The notes under the pieces were generated by a model that saw only the letters and a list, made by a program, of their open reading frames with translations, had not been told where the DNA came from and did no database searches. A DNA stretch of 64,000 nucleotides from Salinicola tamaricis (GTDB taxonomy: Bacteria > Pseudomonadota > Gammaproteobacteria > Pseudomonadales > Halomonadaceae), in the NCBI RefSeq assembly GCF_003006155.1, contig NZ_CP023559.1, forward strand, positions 744,001 through 808,000, in the 5' to 3' direction. The first letter of the stretch is position 1. Each line of letters opens with the position of its first letter. A program made the position numbers and the translations under genes. Below, one piece after another: positions 41,885-51,550 of the stretch.

Positions 41885-43708
41885 TCAGCCGCTCAGGCGT
41901 TCGGCGTGCTCGACCATCAGCTGCAGCGACTCGCGCCCTTTCCAGCGGTTGCGCGAGAGCTTGAAGCCACAGCGGACGCGGTCCCCCACGGCGATCGGAT
42001 GCGGCGCTCCCGGCGCCAGGGCGCGGAACCAGATGGCGCGGGTCACGCTGGCATCGCGGGAGAGCTCCAGCATCAGGTGGTTGCCCTCCGCCCCCACCGC
42101 ACGCAGCTGCTCGACGTGGAAGGTCGCCTCGAACAGCGGCGCCTCGAATTCGCGCCCATAGGGTGCCAGCGCCGCCAGCTCGTCGAGGGTGGCCAGCGAC
42201 AGCTGCGCCGCCTCCAGCTCGCCGTCGGTCCATACCACCGGATAGAGCTCACGCCCGCCCAGCTGCTCGCCCACTGCCTGCAAAAAGGCATCGCGGAAAC
42301 GTTCGAGTTCGCCCCGCGGCACGCCCACGCCGGCGGCGCCACGGTGACCACCGAAGCGCGGCAGACTCTCCGGTGCCAGCTCATGGGCGCGCTGCAGGGC
42401 GTCACGCAGATGCAGCGCCTCGATCGAGCGCCCCGAGCCGGTAAGCATCTCTGGCGCAGTGGCCGGGGTCAGCACCAGGGTGGGGCGTCCATAGCTCTGG
42501 ACCAGGCGCGAGGCGACGATCCCCTGCACCCCGGCGTGGCCCTGCGGCAGGTGGATCACCAGCGCCGGCGGGTCCTCGGCCAGCTGTGCCAGCGCCAGCC
42601 CTCGGGCCTGCTCGACCATGTCCGCTTCCAGCGCCTTGCGCGCCTGGTTGTCGTCGTCGAGCACCTGCAGGTGGCGCCGAGCCACAGCGTCGTCCGTGGC
42701 CAGCATGAAGTGCAGCGCCGCATAGGGGTCGTCGAGGCGCGAGCGCGCGTTGATGCGCGGGCCCATCTGGAACGCCAGGGTCTCGGCGTCGAAGGGTACG
42801 CTATCGGCCCCCAGGCGCTCCGCCATCACCCGCCAGCACGGCGCCTGCATACGATTGATCAGGCGCAGGCCGTAGGTCACCACGGCGCGATTGGCGGCGC
42901 TGCCACCCAGCGAGACGCAGTCCGCCACCGTGCCCAGAGCGACGTAGGAGAGCCAGGGCGCGAGCTTGGGCGTCGACGCAGAGAGCACGCCCTGCTCGAC
43001 CAGCACCGCCCGGGTGAGCGACATCATCAACCATGACACCATACAGCCGGCGATGGTCTTGTCGGGATAGTCGCAGTCGTCGCGGGTGGGGTTGATGGTG
43101 GCGTAGGCCGAGGCCGGCGGCCCCGCTAGCGGCAGCGCGTGGTGATCGGTCACCACCACATCGATACCGGCCTCGCGCAGGCGGGCGATCCGCGGCTCGT
43201 CGGAGGAGCCGCAGTCGGCGGTGACCACCAGGCTGGGGCGCGGCTTGAGCGCCAGGGTACGCTCGACCAGCGGCAGGCTGATGCCGTAACCATCGTTGAT
43301 GCGGTGGCCGATCAGACTGTGCAGGCGGGTGGCGGGCACGCCGAACAGCTCGGTCAGTGCGCGCAGGATCACCACGTGGGAGGTGATGCCATCGACGTCG
43401 TAATCGGTGAGGATACCGATGTGTTCGCCCTCGCTCACCGCCCGCGCGATCCGTTCGGCACCGCGGCGCGCATCGGCCAGCCGCTCAGGGTGGCTGAGAT
43501 GACGCAGCGCCGGATCGATCAGCGCCTCCAGCGGCCCTGCATACCCTGCCAGACGTCCGGCCAGGACCCTCGCCTGCAGCTCGCTCAGACCCTCGGCCTG
43601 GGCGCGCTGATAGAGCGCGGTGTCGCGCTCGCGTGGCAGCAGGCGCGGACGGGTGAGTTCATCGAGCGATGACCGGGAAAGATCGGGGTCCAAGCAGCCT
43701 CCTGGCAT
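41885..43708 (-). CDS. recJ: RecJ-like DHH-family single-strand exonuclease, divergent
   Basis: An intact 607-residue protein with DHH phosphoesterase motifs: LTDYDVDGITSHV (motif I, usually DADG), VTADCGSSD (motif II, usually VDNG), VVTDHHALP (DHH) and ALGTVADCVSLGG (motif IV), then DHHA1 elements (GPRINARSRLDDP; LTGSGRSIEALHLRDAL; RFGGHRGAAG) and the OB/C-terminal domain ending QLMVEHAERL. All metal-ligand Asp/His are kept, so activity is expected. It sits near thrC, as canonical recJ does in Pseudomonas, but the motif wording suggests a distinct subfamily. Role: 5'-to-3' degradation of single-stranded DNA in repair. Confidence 0.85.
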   Translation of the reverse strand: MPGGCLDPDLSRSSLDELTRPRLLPRERDTALYQRAQAEGLSELQARVLAGRLAGYAGPLEALIDPALRHLSHPERLADARRGAERIARAVSEGEHIGILTDYDVDGITSHVVILRALTELFGVPATRLHSLIGHRINDGYGISLPLVERTLALKPRPSLVVTADCGSSDEPRIARLREAGIDVVVTDHHALPLAGPPASAYATINPTRDDCDYPDKTIAGCMVSWLMMSLTRAVLVEQGVLSASTPKLAPWLSYVALGTVADCVSLGGSAANRAVVTYGLRLINRMQAPCWRVMAERLGADSVPFDAETLAFQMGPRINARSRLDDPYAALHFMLATDDAVARRHLQVLDDDNQARKALEADMVEQARGLALAQLAEDPPALVIHLPQGHAGVQGIVASRLVQSYGRPTLVLTPATAPEMLTGSGRSIEALHLRDALQRAHELAPESLPRFGGHRGAAGVGVPRGELERFRDAFLQAVGEQLGGRELYPVVWTDGELEAAQLSLATLDELAALAPYGREFEAPLFEATFHVEQLRAVGAEGNHLMLELSRDASVTRAIWFRALAPGAPHPIAVGDRVRCGFKLSRNRWKGRESLQLMVEHAERLSG

Positions 43709-43734
43709 GATTACCCTGACGCGGCACCTCTAGC

Positions 43735-44355
43735 TCAGGTGAGCGCGATCATGACGTGCTGGCGATAGGCGGGACGCGACTGCAGCCGCGCGTACCAGGC
43801 TGCCAGATGCGGCAGGTCGGGACGCTCGATATCCATTTCGAACCACGCATAGGCAAAGCAGCCCAGCGGGATGTCTCCCATACCCCACGCCGTCCCCGAC
43901 AAAAAGGGCTGTTCGGACAGCGTCCGATCTACCCTGCCGAGTAGCGTGCCGCAGGCAGCCAGCCCTTCTTCGAGCGCCTTGTCGTCGCGCTGCTCCGCCG
44001 ACAGGCGCACCGTATTCCAGAACACGGCCTTGAAGGGGGAGGCCAACGACGAGGTCGTCCAGTCCATCCACTTGTCGGCCTCGGCACGCGCCGCGGGATC
44101 CGCCTCATGCAGGGAGCCGCGCCCATATTTGGCGCACAGATAGCGCACGATCGCGTTGGATTCCCACAGCACGAGGTCGTCGTCCTGCAGGCAAGGGATC
44201 AGACCGTTGGGATTCATGGCCCGGTAGGCGGGTTCGTCGACCACGCCATAGGCGCCGCCCGCATCGATTCGTTCGAAGGGCAGCGCCAGCTCCTCGGCAC
44301 ACCACAGCACCTTCTTGACGTTGGTCGAGTTGGTGCGTCCCCAGATCCTCAGCAT
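43735..44355 (-). CDS. Glutathione S-transferase family protein
   Basis: Intact, 206 residues. The N-terminal thioredoxin-like domain begins LRIWGRTNSTNVKKVLWCAEEL, where Ser/Asn at the usual catalytic position resembles the beta/theta-type bacterial proteins; NPNGLIPCLQDDDLVLWESNAIVRYL holds the cis-Pro and the Glu-Ser that bind glutathione. The C-terminal helical domain has LSGTAWGMGDIPLG. Substrate unknown. Confidence 0.9.
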   Translation of the reverse strand: MLRIWGRTNSTNVKKVLWCAEELALPFERIDAGGAYGVVDEPAYRAMNPNGLIPCLQDDDLVLWESNAIVRYLCAKYGRGSLHEADPAARAEADKWMDWTTSSLASPFKAVFWNTVRLSAEQRDDKALEEGLAACGTLLGRVDRTLSEQPFLSGTAWGMGDIPLGCFAYAWFEMDIERPDLPHLAAWYARLQSRPAYRQHVMIALT

Positions 44356-44419
44356 GATCCCTGTCCTCGCAGGATTGGACCGGGCGCGTCGGGCACCCGC
44401 CCCCTCGTTTGCGCCGCTA

Positions 44420-45816
44420 TCAGCGGCGATTGTCGGCGACGAAGCGCTGGACCGCGGCGAGCTCCGCCGGCAGCACCGTATAGCGCTCTTCGCGTTCGAG
44501 CAGGCCGTCCATGTGCGGCGGCAGTGGCGCCCCGGTAAAGCCCGCCTTGACCACCGCCTCGGCGAACTTGGCCGGATGCGCGGTGGCCAGGGTGATCATC
44601 GGCGTGGCGCGGTCGGCACGCACCCGCTCGACGGCGCGATAGCCGGTGGCGGTGTGCGGGTCAAGCAGCTCCTTGGTGCGCTGGTGCGCCTCGCGGATCA
44701 CCTCGAGGATGGTCTCGTCATCGACGCTGAAGCTCGAGAACTTCTCGCGCAGCCGTGCCAGCGGTGCCTCGGCGAGTGCCGCCGGCTCGCGCTGGAAGCG
44801 CTCGAGCAGTTCGCGCACGGCGTCGCCGTCGCGGTCATAGGCATCGAACAGCAGCCGCTCGAAGTTCGACGACACCACGATATCCATCGACGGCGCCAGG
44901 GTGGCGGCGAGTTCACGCTTGGAGAAATCGTTGTCGGCAAGCGTGCGGTGCAGGATGTCGTTGGCGTTGGTGGCGATGATGAACTGCTTCACCGGCAGGC
45001 CCATCTGACTCGCCATGTAGCCGGCGAAAAGGTTGCCGAAGTTGGCCGAGGGCACGCAGAAGCTCACCTCGCGATGCGGCGCACCGAGGGCGACCGCCGA
45101 GGCCACGTAGTAGACGATCTGGGCCATGATGCGCGCCCAGTTGATCGAGTTGACCGCCACCAGTCGGGTGCCGTTGAGGAACGCCTGATCGGCGAAGCTC
45201 GCCTTGACCATCGCCTGGGCGTCGTCGAAGTTGCCCTCGATGGCAATATTGAAGACGTTGTCGGCGAGCACCGTGGTCATCTGGCGCCGCTGCACCTCAG
45301 AGACGCGGTTGTGCGGGGCAGAATGAAGATGTCGAGATGATCGCAGTGGCGGCAGCCCTCGATCGCCGCCGAGCCGGTATCGCCGGAGGTCGCACCCATG
45401 ATCACCGCACGCTCACCGCGCTTGGCCAAGAAGTGATCGAGGATGCGTCCCAGTAGCTGCAGCGCGACGTCCTTGAACGCCAGCGTGGGGCCATGGAACA
45501 GCTCGAGCAGGAAGTGATTGGCGTCGAGCTGGTTGAGCGGCACCACAGCCTCGTGGCTGAAGGTGGCGTAAGCGTCGTGGACCAGACCGCGGAAGGTCTC
45601 GTCATCGATCTCGCCGCCGACGAAGGGCTGCATCACCTGGAAGGCGATCTCGGCATACGACAGCCCCGCCATCCCCGCCAGCGTCTCCGCCGACAGCTGG
45701 GGCACGGTCTCCGGCACGTAGAGCCCGCCATCGCTGGCCAGACCGGTCAACACCACTTCCTCGAAATCAGCGCCGGCGCCTGCCCGCGCGTACTGATATA
45801 ACGCTCTTGGTTTCAC
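44420..45816 (-). CDS. thrC: Threonine synthase (one frameshift)
   Basis: This PLP enzyme of about 465 residues converts O-phosphohomoserine to L-threonine. The N-terminal part has LASDGGLYVPE, FHGPTLAFKDVALQ (PLP Lys) and MGATSGDTGSAAIEG (phosphate site). The C-terminal part has NGTRLVAVNSINWARIMAQ, SFCVPSANFGNLFAGY and IIATNANDILHR. The frames meet near 45295-45320. GTG at 45816 with AGGA upstream is the start. It lies 36 bp downstream of hom on the same strand. Confidence 0.95.
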
Positions 45817-45852
45817 TCGGTCCTGGCTGCTAGCCGTGCTGTCAGTCGCGAC

Positions 45853-47169
45853 TTATTCCTGCTCGTCCAGGGACTCGACCCGAATCCGCGTCACCGGGCC
45901 TGCGATATCGGCCAGAGACTCGAGCTGGCGGATCGCCTCGTTCATGTGCTGCTCGCGGGTGCGGTGAGTCATCAGGATGATCGGCACCAGCTCGCCCTCG
46001 GTGGCCTCCTTCTGGATGATCGCTTCGATCGAGATGCCGTGCTCGGAGAGAATGGTGGCGACCCGCGCCAGCACCCCGGGGCGATCCACCGCCAGCAGAC
46101 GCAGGTAGTAGGCGGTGACGATATCCTCCATCGGCAGGATCGGCAGCGCATTGACCTCGTCGTTGACCCCGCTGAAGGCCAGATAGGGCACCCGGTAGTG
46201 GTGCGCGGTGGTGATGTCGCGGGCCACGTCGAGCAGATCCGCGACCACCGCCGAGGCGGTCGGTTCGGCCCCGGCACCGGCGCCGTAATAGAGCGTCGGG
46301 CCGGTGGCGTCGCCCATCACCGCAATGGCGTTCTTGACCCCATGGACATTGGCCAGCAGGCGCTCCTTGGGAATCAGGGTCGGATGCACGCGCAGCTCGA
46401 CGCCGCTATCGCTGCGCCGGGTGATACCCAGATGCTTGATGGTGTAGCCGAGGTTGTCGGCCTGCTCGACGTCCTCCGCGGTGATCCGCGCAATGCCCTC
46501 GGTGTAGGCGCGATCGAACTGCAGCGGCACGCCATAAGCGATCGAGGCAAGGATGGTCAGCTTGTGGGCGGCGTCGATACCCTCGACGTCGAAGGTCGGG
46601 TCGGCCTCGGCGTAGCCCAGCGCCTGGGCCTCGGCGAGCACGTCCTCGAACGCCCGGCCTTCGTCGCGCATATGGGTCAGGATGTAGTTGCCGGTACCGT
46701 TGATGATGCCGGCGAGCCACTGGATACGGTTGGCGCCGAGCCCCTCGCGGAGTGACTTGATCACCGGGATACCGCCGGCCACCGCGGCCTCGAAAGCGAC
46801 AATCACGCCCTTGTCATGGGCGGCGCGGAAGATCTCGTTGCCGTAGACCGCGATCAGCGCCTTGTTGGCGGTGACCACGTGCTTGCCGTGCTCGATGGCG
46901 GTCATCACCAGCTCGCGGGCGACGTCATAGCCGCCGACCAGCTCGACCAGCACGTCGACATCGGGGTTGCGCGCCACCTCGAAGATGTCGCGGGTGAGCT
47001 TGATGCCGGTGGTGTCGCAGTCAGGGTTATCGCGGCGCGCGCCCACCTGCTCGATCACGATCGGGCGGCCGGCGCGACGCGCGATCTCGTCGGCGTTGCG
47101 CGTCAGCACGTTGAAGGTGCCTCCGCCCACGGTGCCCAAACCGCAGATACCCACTCTCACCGGTTTCAA
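45853..47169 (-). CDS. hom: Homoserine dehydrogenase
   Basis: An intact 438-residue enzyme reducing aspartate semialdehyde to homoserine. The NAD(P)-binding start is VRVGICGLGTVGGGTF; the catalytic domain has VTANKALIAVYGNEIF, GGIPVIKSLREGLGANRI, GIINGTGNYILTHM and DVEGIDAAHKLTILAS; the C-terminal ACT domain begins LRLLAVDRPGVLARVATIL and mediates feedback by threonine in this class. The start codon is TTG at 47169, supported by GGGGAG seven bases upstream. Confidence 0.96.
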   Translation of the reverse strand: MKPVRVGICGLGTVGGGTFNVLTRNADEIARRAGRPIVIEQVGARRDNPDCDTTGIKLTRDIFEVARNPDVDVLVELVGGYDVARELVMTAIEHGKHVVTANKALIAVYGNEIFRAAHDKGVIVAFEAAVAGGIPVIKSLREGLGANRIQWLAGIINGTGNYILTHMRDEGRAFEDVLAEAQALGYAEADPTFDVEGIDAAHKLTILASIAYGVPLQFDRAYTEGIARITAEDVEQADNLGYTIKHLGITRRSDSGVELRVHPTLIPKERLLANVHGVKNAIAVMGDATGPTLYYGAGAGAEPTASAVVADLLDVARDITTAHHYRVPYLAFSGVNDEVNALPILPMEDIVTAYYLRLLAVDRPGVLARVATILSEHGISIEAIIQKEATEGELVPIILMTHRTREQHMNEAIRQLESLADIAGPVTRIRVESLDEQE

Positions 47170-47355
47170 GATATCACTCCCCTGTCTCGCGGGGCGGCAA
47201 GCTTACCGCCCTGCATGATTGTCTGAAGGCCCACTGCCGCAGGCCTCGAATCCGGGTCGGCCATGCCCCCTGGCCGCCCTTTTCGCGCGCCCCTCGCGCC
47301 AGCTGCAGCGCCGCGGGGGCCGGTCACGGTAGAAAGCCCCGCCCCCCTTGTCAAG

Positions 47356-47498
47356 GGAACCACTGCTCAAATGCCTGCACGAGCGAATGACTGCGTTGCG
47401 CGGTACTCGAAGGCTCGCCTAACCCCATGTTATGTCTCGCCTTCTGCGTTACGTGCGCCTTGCCCTTCATCTCGTTCGGCGATCGATTCAGCGTTTCC
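47356..47498 (+). mobile_element. MITE-like element, family B, copy 2 (143 bp, internally deleted)
   Basis: It shares both ends with copy 1 (GGAACCACTGC...; ...ATTCAGCGTTTCC) and long interior blocks such as GCGCGGTACTCGAAG, CTCGCCTAACCCCATG and GCCTTGCCCTTCATCTCG. About 75 bp of the hairpin-rich centre is missing. It is flanked by the direct repeat CAAG (47352-47355 and 47499-47502). It lies between dsbC and hom, 22 bp after the dsbC stop. Confidence 0.85.
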
Positions 47499-47520
47499 CA
47501 AGCGGCGGCAGGGCCCGGTT

Positions 47521-48276
47521 TCAGCTCTCGCCGCTGGGGTCGATGCCGAGCATCGCCGCCAGGCGCTTGGCCGGCAGATAGCCCGGCACCATCTTGCCAT
47601 CGGGGAAGATGATCGCGGGGGTGCCCTGGATGCCGGATTCGACCCCCAGCTGGTACTGCTTGGCGATCGGTGCATCACAGCTCGCCGGGGCATCCACCGC
47701 ATCGCCGCGGAAGGCCGCACTCATCGCCTCGGAGCGGTTGTCGGAACACCACACCTTGGCCAGCTGGCGCGCGGCATCGGAGTCCGGCCCCATGCGCGGG
47801 AAGGCGAGATAGTCGACCTCGATGCCCATGGCGTTGAGCTGGTTCATCTCGGCGTGCAGCTTGTGACAGTAAGGGCAGGTGGTATCGGTGAACACCGTGA
47901 GCCGGGCCTTGACCTTGCCCGCCGGCTTGTAGACCACCCGCTGGTCCTCCGGCACCTTGTCGATCAGCGCCTGGCGCCTTGCATTGGCTGCCTGCTCGGT
48001 CAGGTTGACCATGCCATCCTTGGCGTTCTGGTAGAGGTCGCCGACGATCAGATACTCACCCTTGGCATCCGCGTAGAGCGTATTGCCCCCCTTCAGCCGC
48101 ACCTCATAGAGCCCCGGCAGCGGCGAGTCGTCGATCGACTCGATCGGCAGCGGCTGGCCGCTGTGAGCATTGAGCTTGGCGGCCAGGTCACTGGGCGGCT
48201 TGGCGAAGGCAGCGGGCGTCAGGCAGAGTCCGGCCAGCGCCAGCGCGGCCAGGGTCGAGCGACTTCTCATGTTCAA
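47521..48276 (-). CDS. dsbC: Periplasmic disulfide isomerase DsbC
   Basis: Intact, 251 residues: signal peptide (RSTLAALALAGLCLTPAAFA), N-terminal dimerisation domain, thioredoxin-fold domain with the active site TTCPYCHKLH, a second Cys pair (KVWCSDN; APASCDAP) and the cis-Pro in IQGTPAIIFPDG. It corrects wrong disulfides in the periplasm. Its ATG overlaps the xerD stop (ATGA), which fixes the start and indicates coupling. MITE copy 2 follows directly. Confidence 0.95.
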   Translation of the reverse strand: MNMRSRSTLAALALAGLCLTPAAFAKPPSDLAAKLNAHSGQPLPIESIDDSPLPGLYEVRLKGGNTLYADAKGEYLIVGDLYQNAKDGMVNLTEQAANARRQALIDKVPEDQRVVYKPAGKVKARLTVFTDTTCPYCHKLHAEMNQLNAMGIEVDYLAFPRMGPDSDAARQLAKVWCSDNRSEAMSAAFRGDAVDAPASCDAPIAKQYQLGVESGIQGTPAIIFPDGKMVPGYLPAKRLAAMLGIDPSGES

Positions 48277-49160
48277 CCTCTCGGATGATGTTGGGCGTGC
48301 AGGGCTTCCAGGCGGGCCTGGGCCACATGCGTGTAGATCTGCGTGGTGGATAGGTCACTATGCCCCAGCAGTAGCTGTACGACACGCAAATTGGCGCCAT
48401 GATTCAATAAATGGGTCGCGAAGGCGTGGCGCAGGGTGTGCGGCGACAGCGGCTTGTCGATCGCCGCCAGGCGGGCATAGTGCTTGATCCGGTACCAGAA
48501 GGTCTGGCGCGTCATGCAGGCGTCCGCGCGCCCGGGAAACAGCGCCGGCTGACGGATGTCACGCATCAGCTCGCCGCGCCCCTGACGCAGATAGCGCTCG
48601 AGCCAGCTCAGGGCCTCTTCGCCCAGCGGCACCAGCCGCTCCTTGTCGCCCTTGCCGCGCACCAGCACCACGCCCTGACGCAAATTGACCGCCGCGACGC
48701 TGAGCCCCACCAGTTCGGAGACGCGCAGACCGCAGGCGTAGAGCAGCTCGAGCATGGCGCGATCGCGCAGGCCCAACGCCGAGTCGACGTCGGGCGCCGC
48801 CAGCAGCCGCTCGACGTCGCGCTCGTCGAGGGTCGCCGGTAGACCGGGGCGGATATTCGGCGGCTCGATCTCGGCCAGCGGGTCGTGGGCGATCAGCCCC
48901 TCGCCCAGCGCCCAGCGATAGAAGCGCCGCAGACATGACAGCAGCCGCGCCACCGAGCGCGCGTGGTAGGTTTCGCGACGGCCGTCGACGAAGACGTTGA
49001 CGCTATTCGCAGCGGGCGCCAGCAGCCGCTCGTCACGGCTCTCGAGAAAGCCGATCCAAACCGACAGGTCGTGGCGGTAGGCGCTCAGCGTGTTTTCGCT
49101 GACACCACGCTCGAGCCACAGCGCATCGAGGAAGGCGTCGCGGCGGTCGTGATCGTTCAT
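48273..49160 (-). CDS. xerD: Site-specific tyrosine recombinase XerD
   Basis: An intact 295-residue recombinase that with XerC resolves chromosome dimers at dif. The N-terminal SAM-like domain (ENTLSAYRHDLSVW) is followed by the catalytic residues: Arg in CGLRVSELVGL, Lys in RGKGDKERLVPLG, His-x-x-Arg in SPHTLRHAFATHLLNHGA, His in LLLGHSDLSTTQ and the nucleophile Tyr in IYTHV. It heads the xerD-dsbC coupled pair, a conserved housekeeping arrangement. Confidence 0.96.
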   Translation of the reverse strand: MNDHDRRDAFLDALWLERGVSENTLSAYRHDLSVWIGFLESRDERLLAPAANSVNVFVDGRRETYHARSVARLLSCLRRFYRWALGEGLIAHDPLAEIEPPNIRPGLPATLDERDVERLLAAPDVDSALGLRDRAMLELLYACGLRVSELVGLSVAAVNLRQGVVLVRGKGDKERLVPLGEEALSWLERYLRQGRGELMRDIRQPALFPGRADACMTRQTFWYRIKHYARLAAIDKPLSPHTLRHAFATHLLNHGANLRVVQLLLGHSDLSTTQIYTHVAQARLEALHAQHHPRG

Positions 49161-49215
49161 ACGCTCATGGGCCCGTGATCAGCAGCAGGGTGACGCAACC
49201 CCGCAGCATAACGCA

Positions 49216-49250
49216 GAAGACCCCGTGCGCCGAACGCGCACGGGGTCTTC
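49216..49250 (-). terminator. Terminator-like hairpin downstream of rplS
   Basis: A perfect 15-bp stem (GAAGACCCCGTGCGC with GCGCACGGGGTCTTC) with a five-base loop. A second, shorter hairpin (GCCCCGG/CCGGGGC, 49269-49292) precedes it. Both lie between the rplS stop and xerD. The T-run is weak, but stem strength fits the end of the rpsP-rimM-trmD-rplS operon. Confidence 0.75.
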
Positions 49251-49302
49251 TCGGGTGGCGATGCCAACGCCCCGGCCACCAGGTGCCGGGGCATCATCGC
49301 AC

Positions 49303-49659
49303 TCAGCCCAGCTTTTCCTTGATACGCGCGGATTTGCCGCTGCGCTCGCGGAGGTAGTAGAGCTTGGCCTGACGCACGTCGCCGCGACGCTTGACTTCGA
49401 TACCGGCAACCAGCGGGCTGTAGGTCTGGAAGGTACGCTCGACGCCGACACCGTGGGAGATCTTGCGCACGGTGAAGGCGGAGTTCAGACCGCGGCTACG
49501 CTTGCCGATGACCACGCCTTCGAAGGCCTGCAGACGCTCGCGGTTACCTTCCACGACCTTGACCTGGACGACCACGGTATCGCCGGGGGCGAAGGCCGGG
49601 ATGTCCTTGTTCATCTGCTCGTTCTCGAGCGCCTGGATCACCTTGTTCTTGCTGCTCAT
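49303..49659 (-). CDS. rplS: 50S ribosomal protein L19
   Basis: An intact 118-residue L19: [19 protein letters not shown] at the start, [21 protein letters not shown] in the middle and [20 protein letters not shown] at the end. CAGGAGCAAGAC precedes the ATG at 49659. It lies at the 30S-50S interface and is last in the rpsP operon. Confidence 0.97.
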   Translation of the reverse strand: MSSKNKVIQALENEQMNKDIPAFAPGDTVVVQVKVVEGNRERLQAFEGVVIGKRSRGLNSAFTVRKISHGVGVERTFQTYSPLVAGIEVKRRGDVRQAKLYYLRERSGKSARIKEKLG

Positions 49660-49769
49660 GTCTTGCTCCTGGTTGAGAGGAGTGCCCTGGGGACGCTCCG
49701 TGATCCCGGCGCGAGTTCGCTGAACCGGCGCGGAATCGGACTGTGAGTGACGCATGCAGGCGCCTTGCC

Positions 49770-50534
49770 TCATGCACCGCCGTCGCGTGCGACGTGTTCC
49801 TCGATGAACTCGTCGAGCAGTTGCTGTTGCTCGCGGTCCAACGTTCGGCTCTCCAACAGATCCGGACGCCTGAGCCAGGTGCGTCCGAGAGATTGCTTCA
49901 GGCGCCAGCGCCGAATCGCCGCGTGATTGCCGCTGAGCAGTACCTCCGGCACCCGGTGACCATCGATCACCTCGGGGCGGGTGTAGTGCGGGCAGTCGAG
50001 CAGGCCACTGGCGAAGGAGTCCTCGCTCGCCGAGTCGCTGTGGCCGAGCACCCCGGGCACCTCACGGGACAGCGCATCGATCAGCACCATCGCCGGCAGC
50101 TCGCCGCCGCTGAGCACGTAGTCACCGATCGACCACTCTTCGTCGATATCGGCTTCGACCACACGCTCGTCGACGCCTTCATAACGCCCGGCGACCACGA
50201 TCAGACTCTCGCGAGCGGCCAGTTCCCTGGCCCCGGCCTGATCCAGCCGCCGGCCCTGCGGCGAGAGGTAGATCACCGTCGGGCGTCGGCCCTCGGCGGC
50301 AGCACTGCGGCGGGCGTCATCGAGCGCCGCGCGCAGTGTCGCTACCTTCATCAGCATGCCGGGACCCCCACCGTAGGGGCGATCGTCGACCGTGCGATGT
50401 CTGTCCGTGGCGTAGTCCCGAGGATTCCACAAGGCCATCTCGAGCAGACCTCGATCCACGGCCCGACCGGTCACACCGTGTCGGGTAATGGCCTCGAACA
50501 TCTCCGGGAACAGGGAGACGACACCTATCCACAC
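49770..50534 (-). CDS. trmD: tRNA (guanine-N1-)-methyltransferase TrmD
   Basis: An intact 254-residue SPOUT enzyme making m1G37. It shows [64 protein letters not shown] and the trefoil-knot loop GDYVLSGGE. The GTG at 50534 is chosen because it aligns with the family start and follows GGGGAGGAGAAG; the in-frame upstream extension overlaps rimM sequence. Confidence 0.96.
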   Translation of the reverse strand: MWIGVVSLFPEMFEAITRHGVTGRAVDRGLLEMALWNPRDYATDRHRTVDDRPYGGGPGMLMKVATLRAALDDARRSAAAEGRRPTVIYLSPQGRRLDQAGARELAARESLIVVAGRYEGVDERVVEADIDEEWSIGDYVLSGGELPAMVLIDALSREVPGVLGHSDSASEDSFASGLLDCPHYTRPEVIDGHRVPEVLLSGNHAAIRRWRLKQSLGRTWLRRPDLLESRTLDREQQQLLDEFIEEHVARDGGA

Positions 50535-50584
50535 GGTACGCTTCTCCTCCCCTGCCGCGCTCTCGCCCCCGCTTGCGCGGGAAG

Positions 50585-51126
50585 CTAGAACGTCGGGTCC
50601 CAATCGACCGTCATCTCGCCGGCGGCGAGATCCACCGCGACGATCACGTCGTCGGGCAGAAACGGCAGCAGCCGTTCACGATCGTCCACGCTGTCGGTGC
50701 CAGGCTTGACCACCAGCACGTCATTGGCACCGGTCTCGAACAGATGATCGATCCGGCCCAGTCTGACGCCCTCGCGGGTCACCACGTCGAGCCCTTCCAG
50801 CTGATGCCAGTAGAACTCGCCGCTCTCCAGCGTCGGCAGTGCCGACTTGGCCACCGACACATCGGCGCCGGCCCATTGCTCGGCCAGCTCGCGGGTATCG
50901 ACGCCATCGAGCCGTACTACCAGCGCCTTGCCTTGCGGGCGCGCCTCGAGCAGCTTGCGCGTCTCGCGCTGGCCGTTGAGCGTCAACGTCCACTCTGGGT
51001 AGTCGAAGATGCCCTCGGCCGGGCTGGTGTACGAATAGACCTTGAGCCAACCCTTGACGCCGTGCGGGCTGGTCAGGCGGCCCAGCAGCACCTGCTGCGG
51101 GTCGCGTCATGCGCCGCTGCCGACAT
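50585..51126 (-). CDS. rimM: 16S rRNA processing protein RimM (one frameshift near its start)
   Basis: About 180 residues. The N-terminal OB-like domain has [20 protein letters not shown] and the PRC-barrel domain has [27 protein letters not shown] and [10 protein letters not shown]. The ATG at 51126 (MSAAAHDA) joins after one lost base near 51105 (GACGC-GAC where GACGCCGAC is expected). It assists 30S head maturation and binds S19. It sits 12 bp after rpsP. Confidence 0.94.
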
Positions 51127-51137
51127 CACGCTCGAAC

Positions 51138-51389
51138 TCAGGCCTGGGCCTTGCGTGCTTCTTTGACCAGCTCAGAGACGCGGTCGGAGACCTGCGCACC
51201 CTGGGACTCCCAGTGAGCGACGCGGTCGAGATCGACGCGCAGACGCTCTTCCTGACCGCGCGCGATCGGGTTGAAGAAACCGACGCGCTCGATGAAGCGG
51301 CCGTCGCGGGAGACGCGAGAGTCGCTGACGGTCAGGTGATAGAAGGGACGCTTCTTGGCGCCACCACGTGCCAGACGAATGGTAACCAT
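51138..51389 (-). CDS. rpsP: 30S ribosomal protein S16
   Basis: An intact 83-residue S16: [19 protein letters not shown], then [21 protein letters not shown], and a helical end ([17 protein letters not shown]). First gene of rpsP-rimM-trmD-rplS; a promoter is visible at 51476-51504. Confidence 0.97.
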   Translation of the reverse strand: MVTIRLARGGAKKRPFYHLTVSDSRVSRDGRFIERVGFFNPIARGQEERLRVDLDRVAHWESQGAQVSDRVSELVKEARKAQA

Positions 51390-51475
51390 TTGCGTTTGAT
51401 AATCCTTCGGTTAAGTGAATCGTTACGCCACGGAATTGAGTCTTCCCGGGCGTAGGCCCGAGACGAAGACGCAGC

Positions 51476-51504
51476 ATTCTACGGAAAAGCCCGCCGTTTG
51501 GAAA
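51476..51504 (-). promoter_or_regulatory. Predicted promoter of the rpsP operon
   Basis: On the minus strand TTTCCA (51499-51504) and TAGAAT (51476-51481) are 17 bp apart, about 85 bp before the rpsP start. Confidence 0.5.
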
Positions 51505-51550
51505 CCTTTTGTTGAGGTTCGCCATCGCCCGGCGAGCGCGCACGGCCGGC

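Noticed and set aside
48273..49160. Tyrosine recombinase as an integrase marking a genomic island next to the MITE
   Set aside because: Sequence, length and coupling with dsbC identify it as housekeeping XerD.
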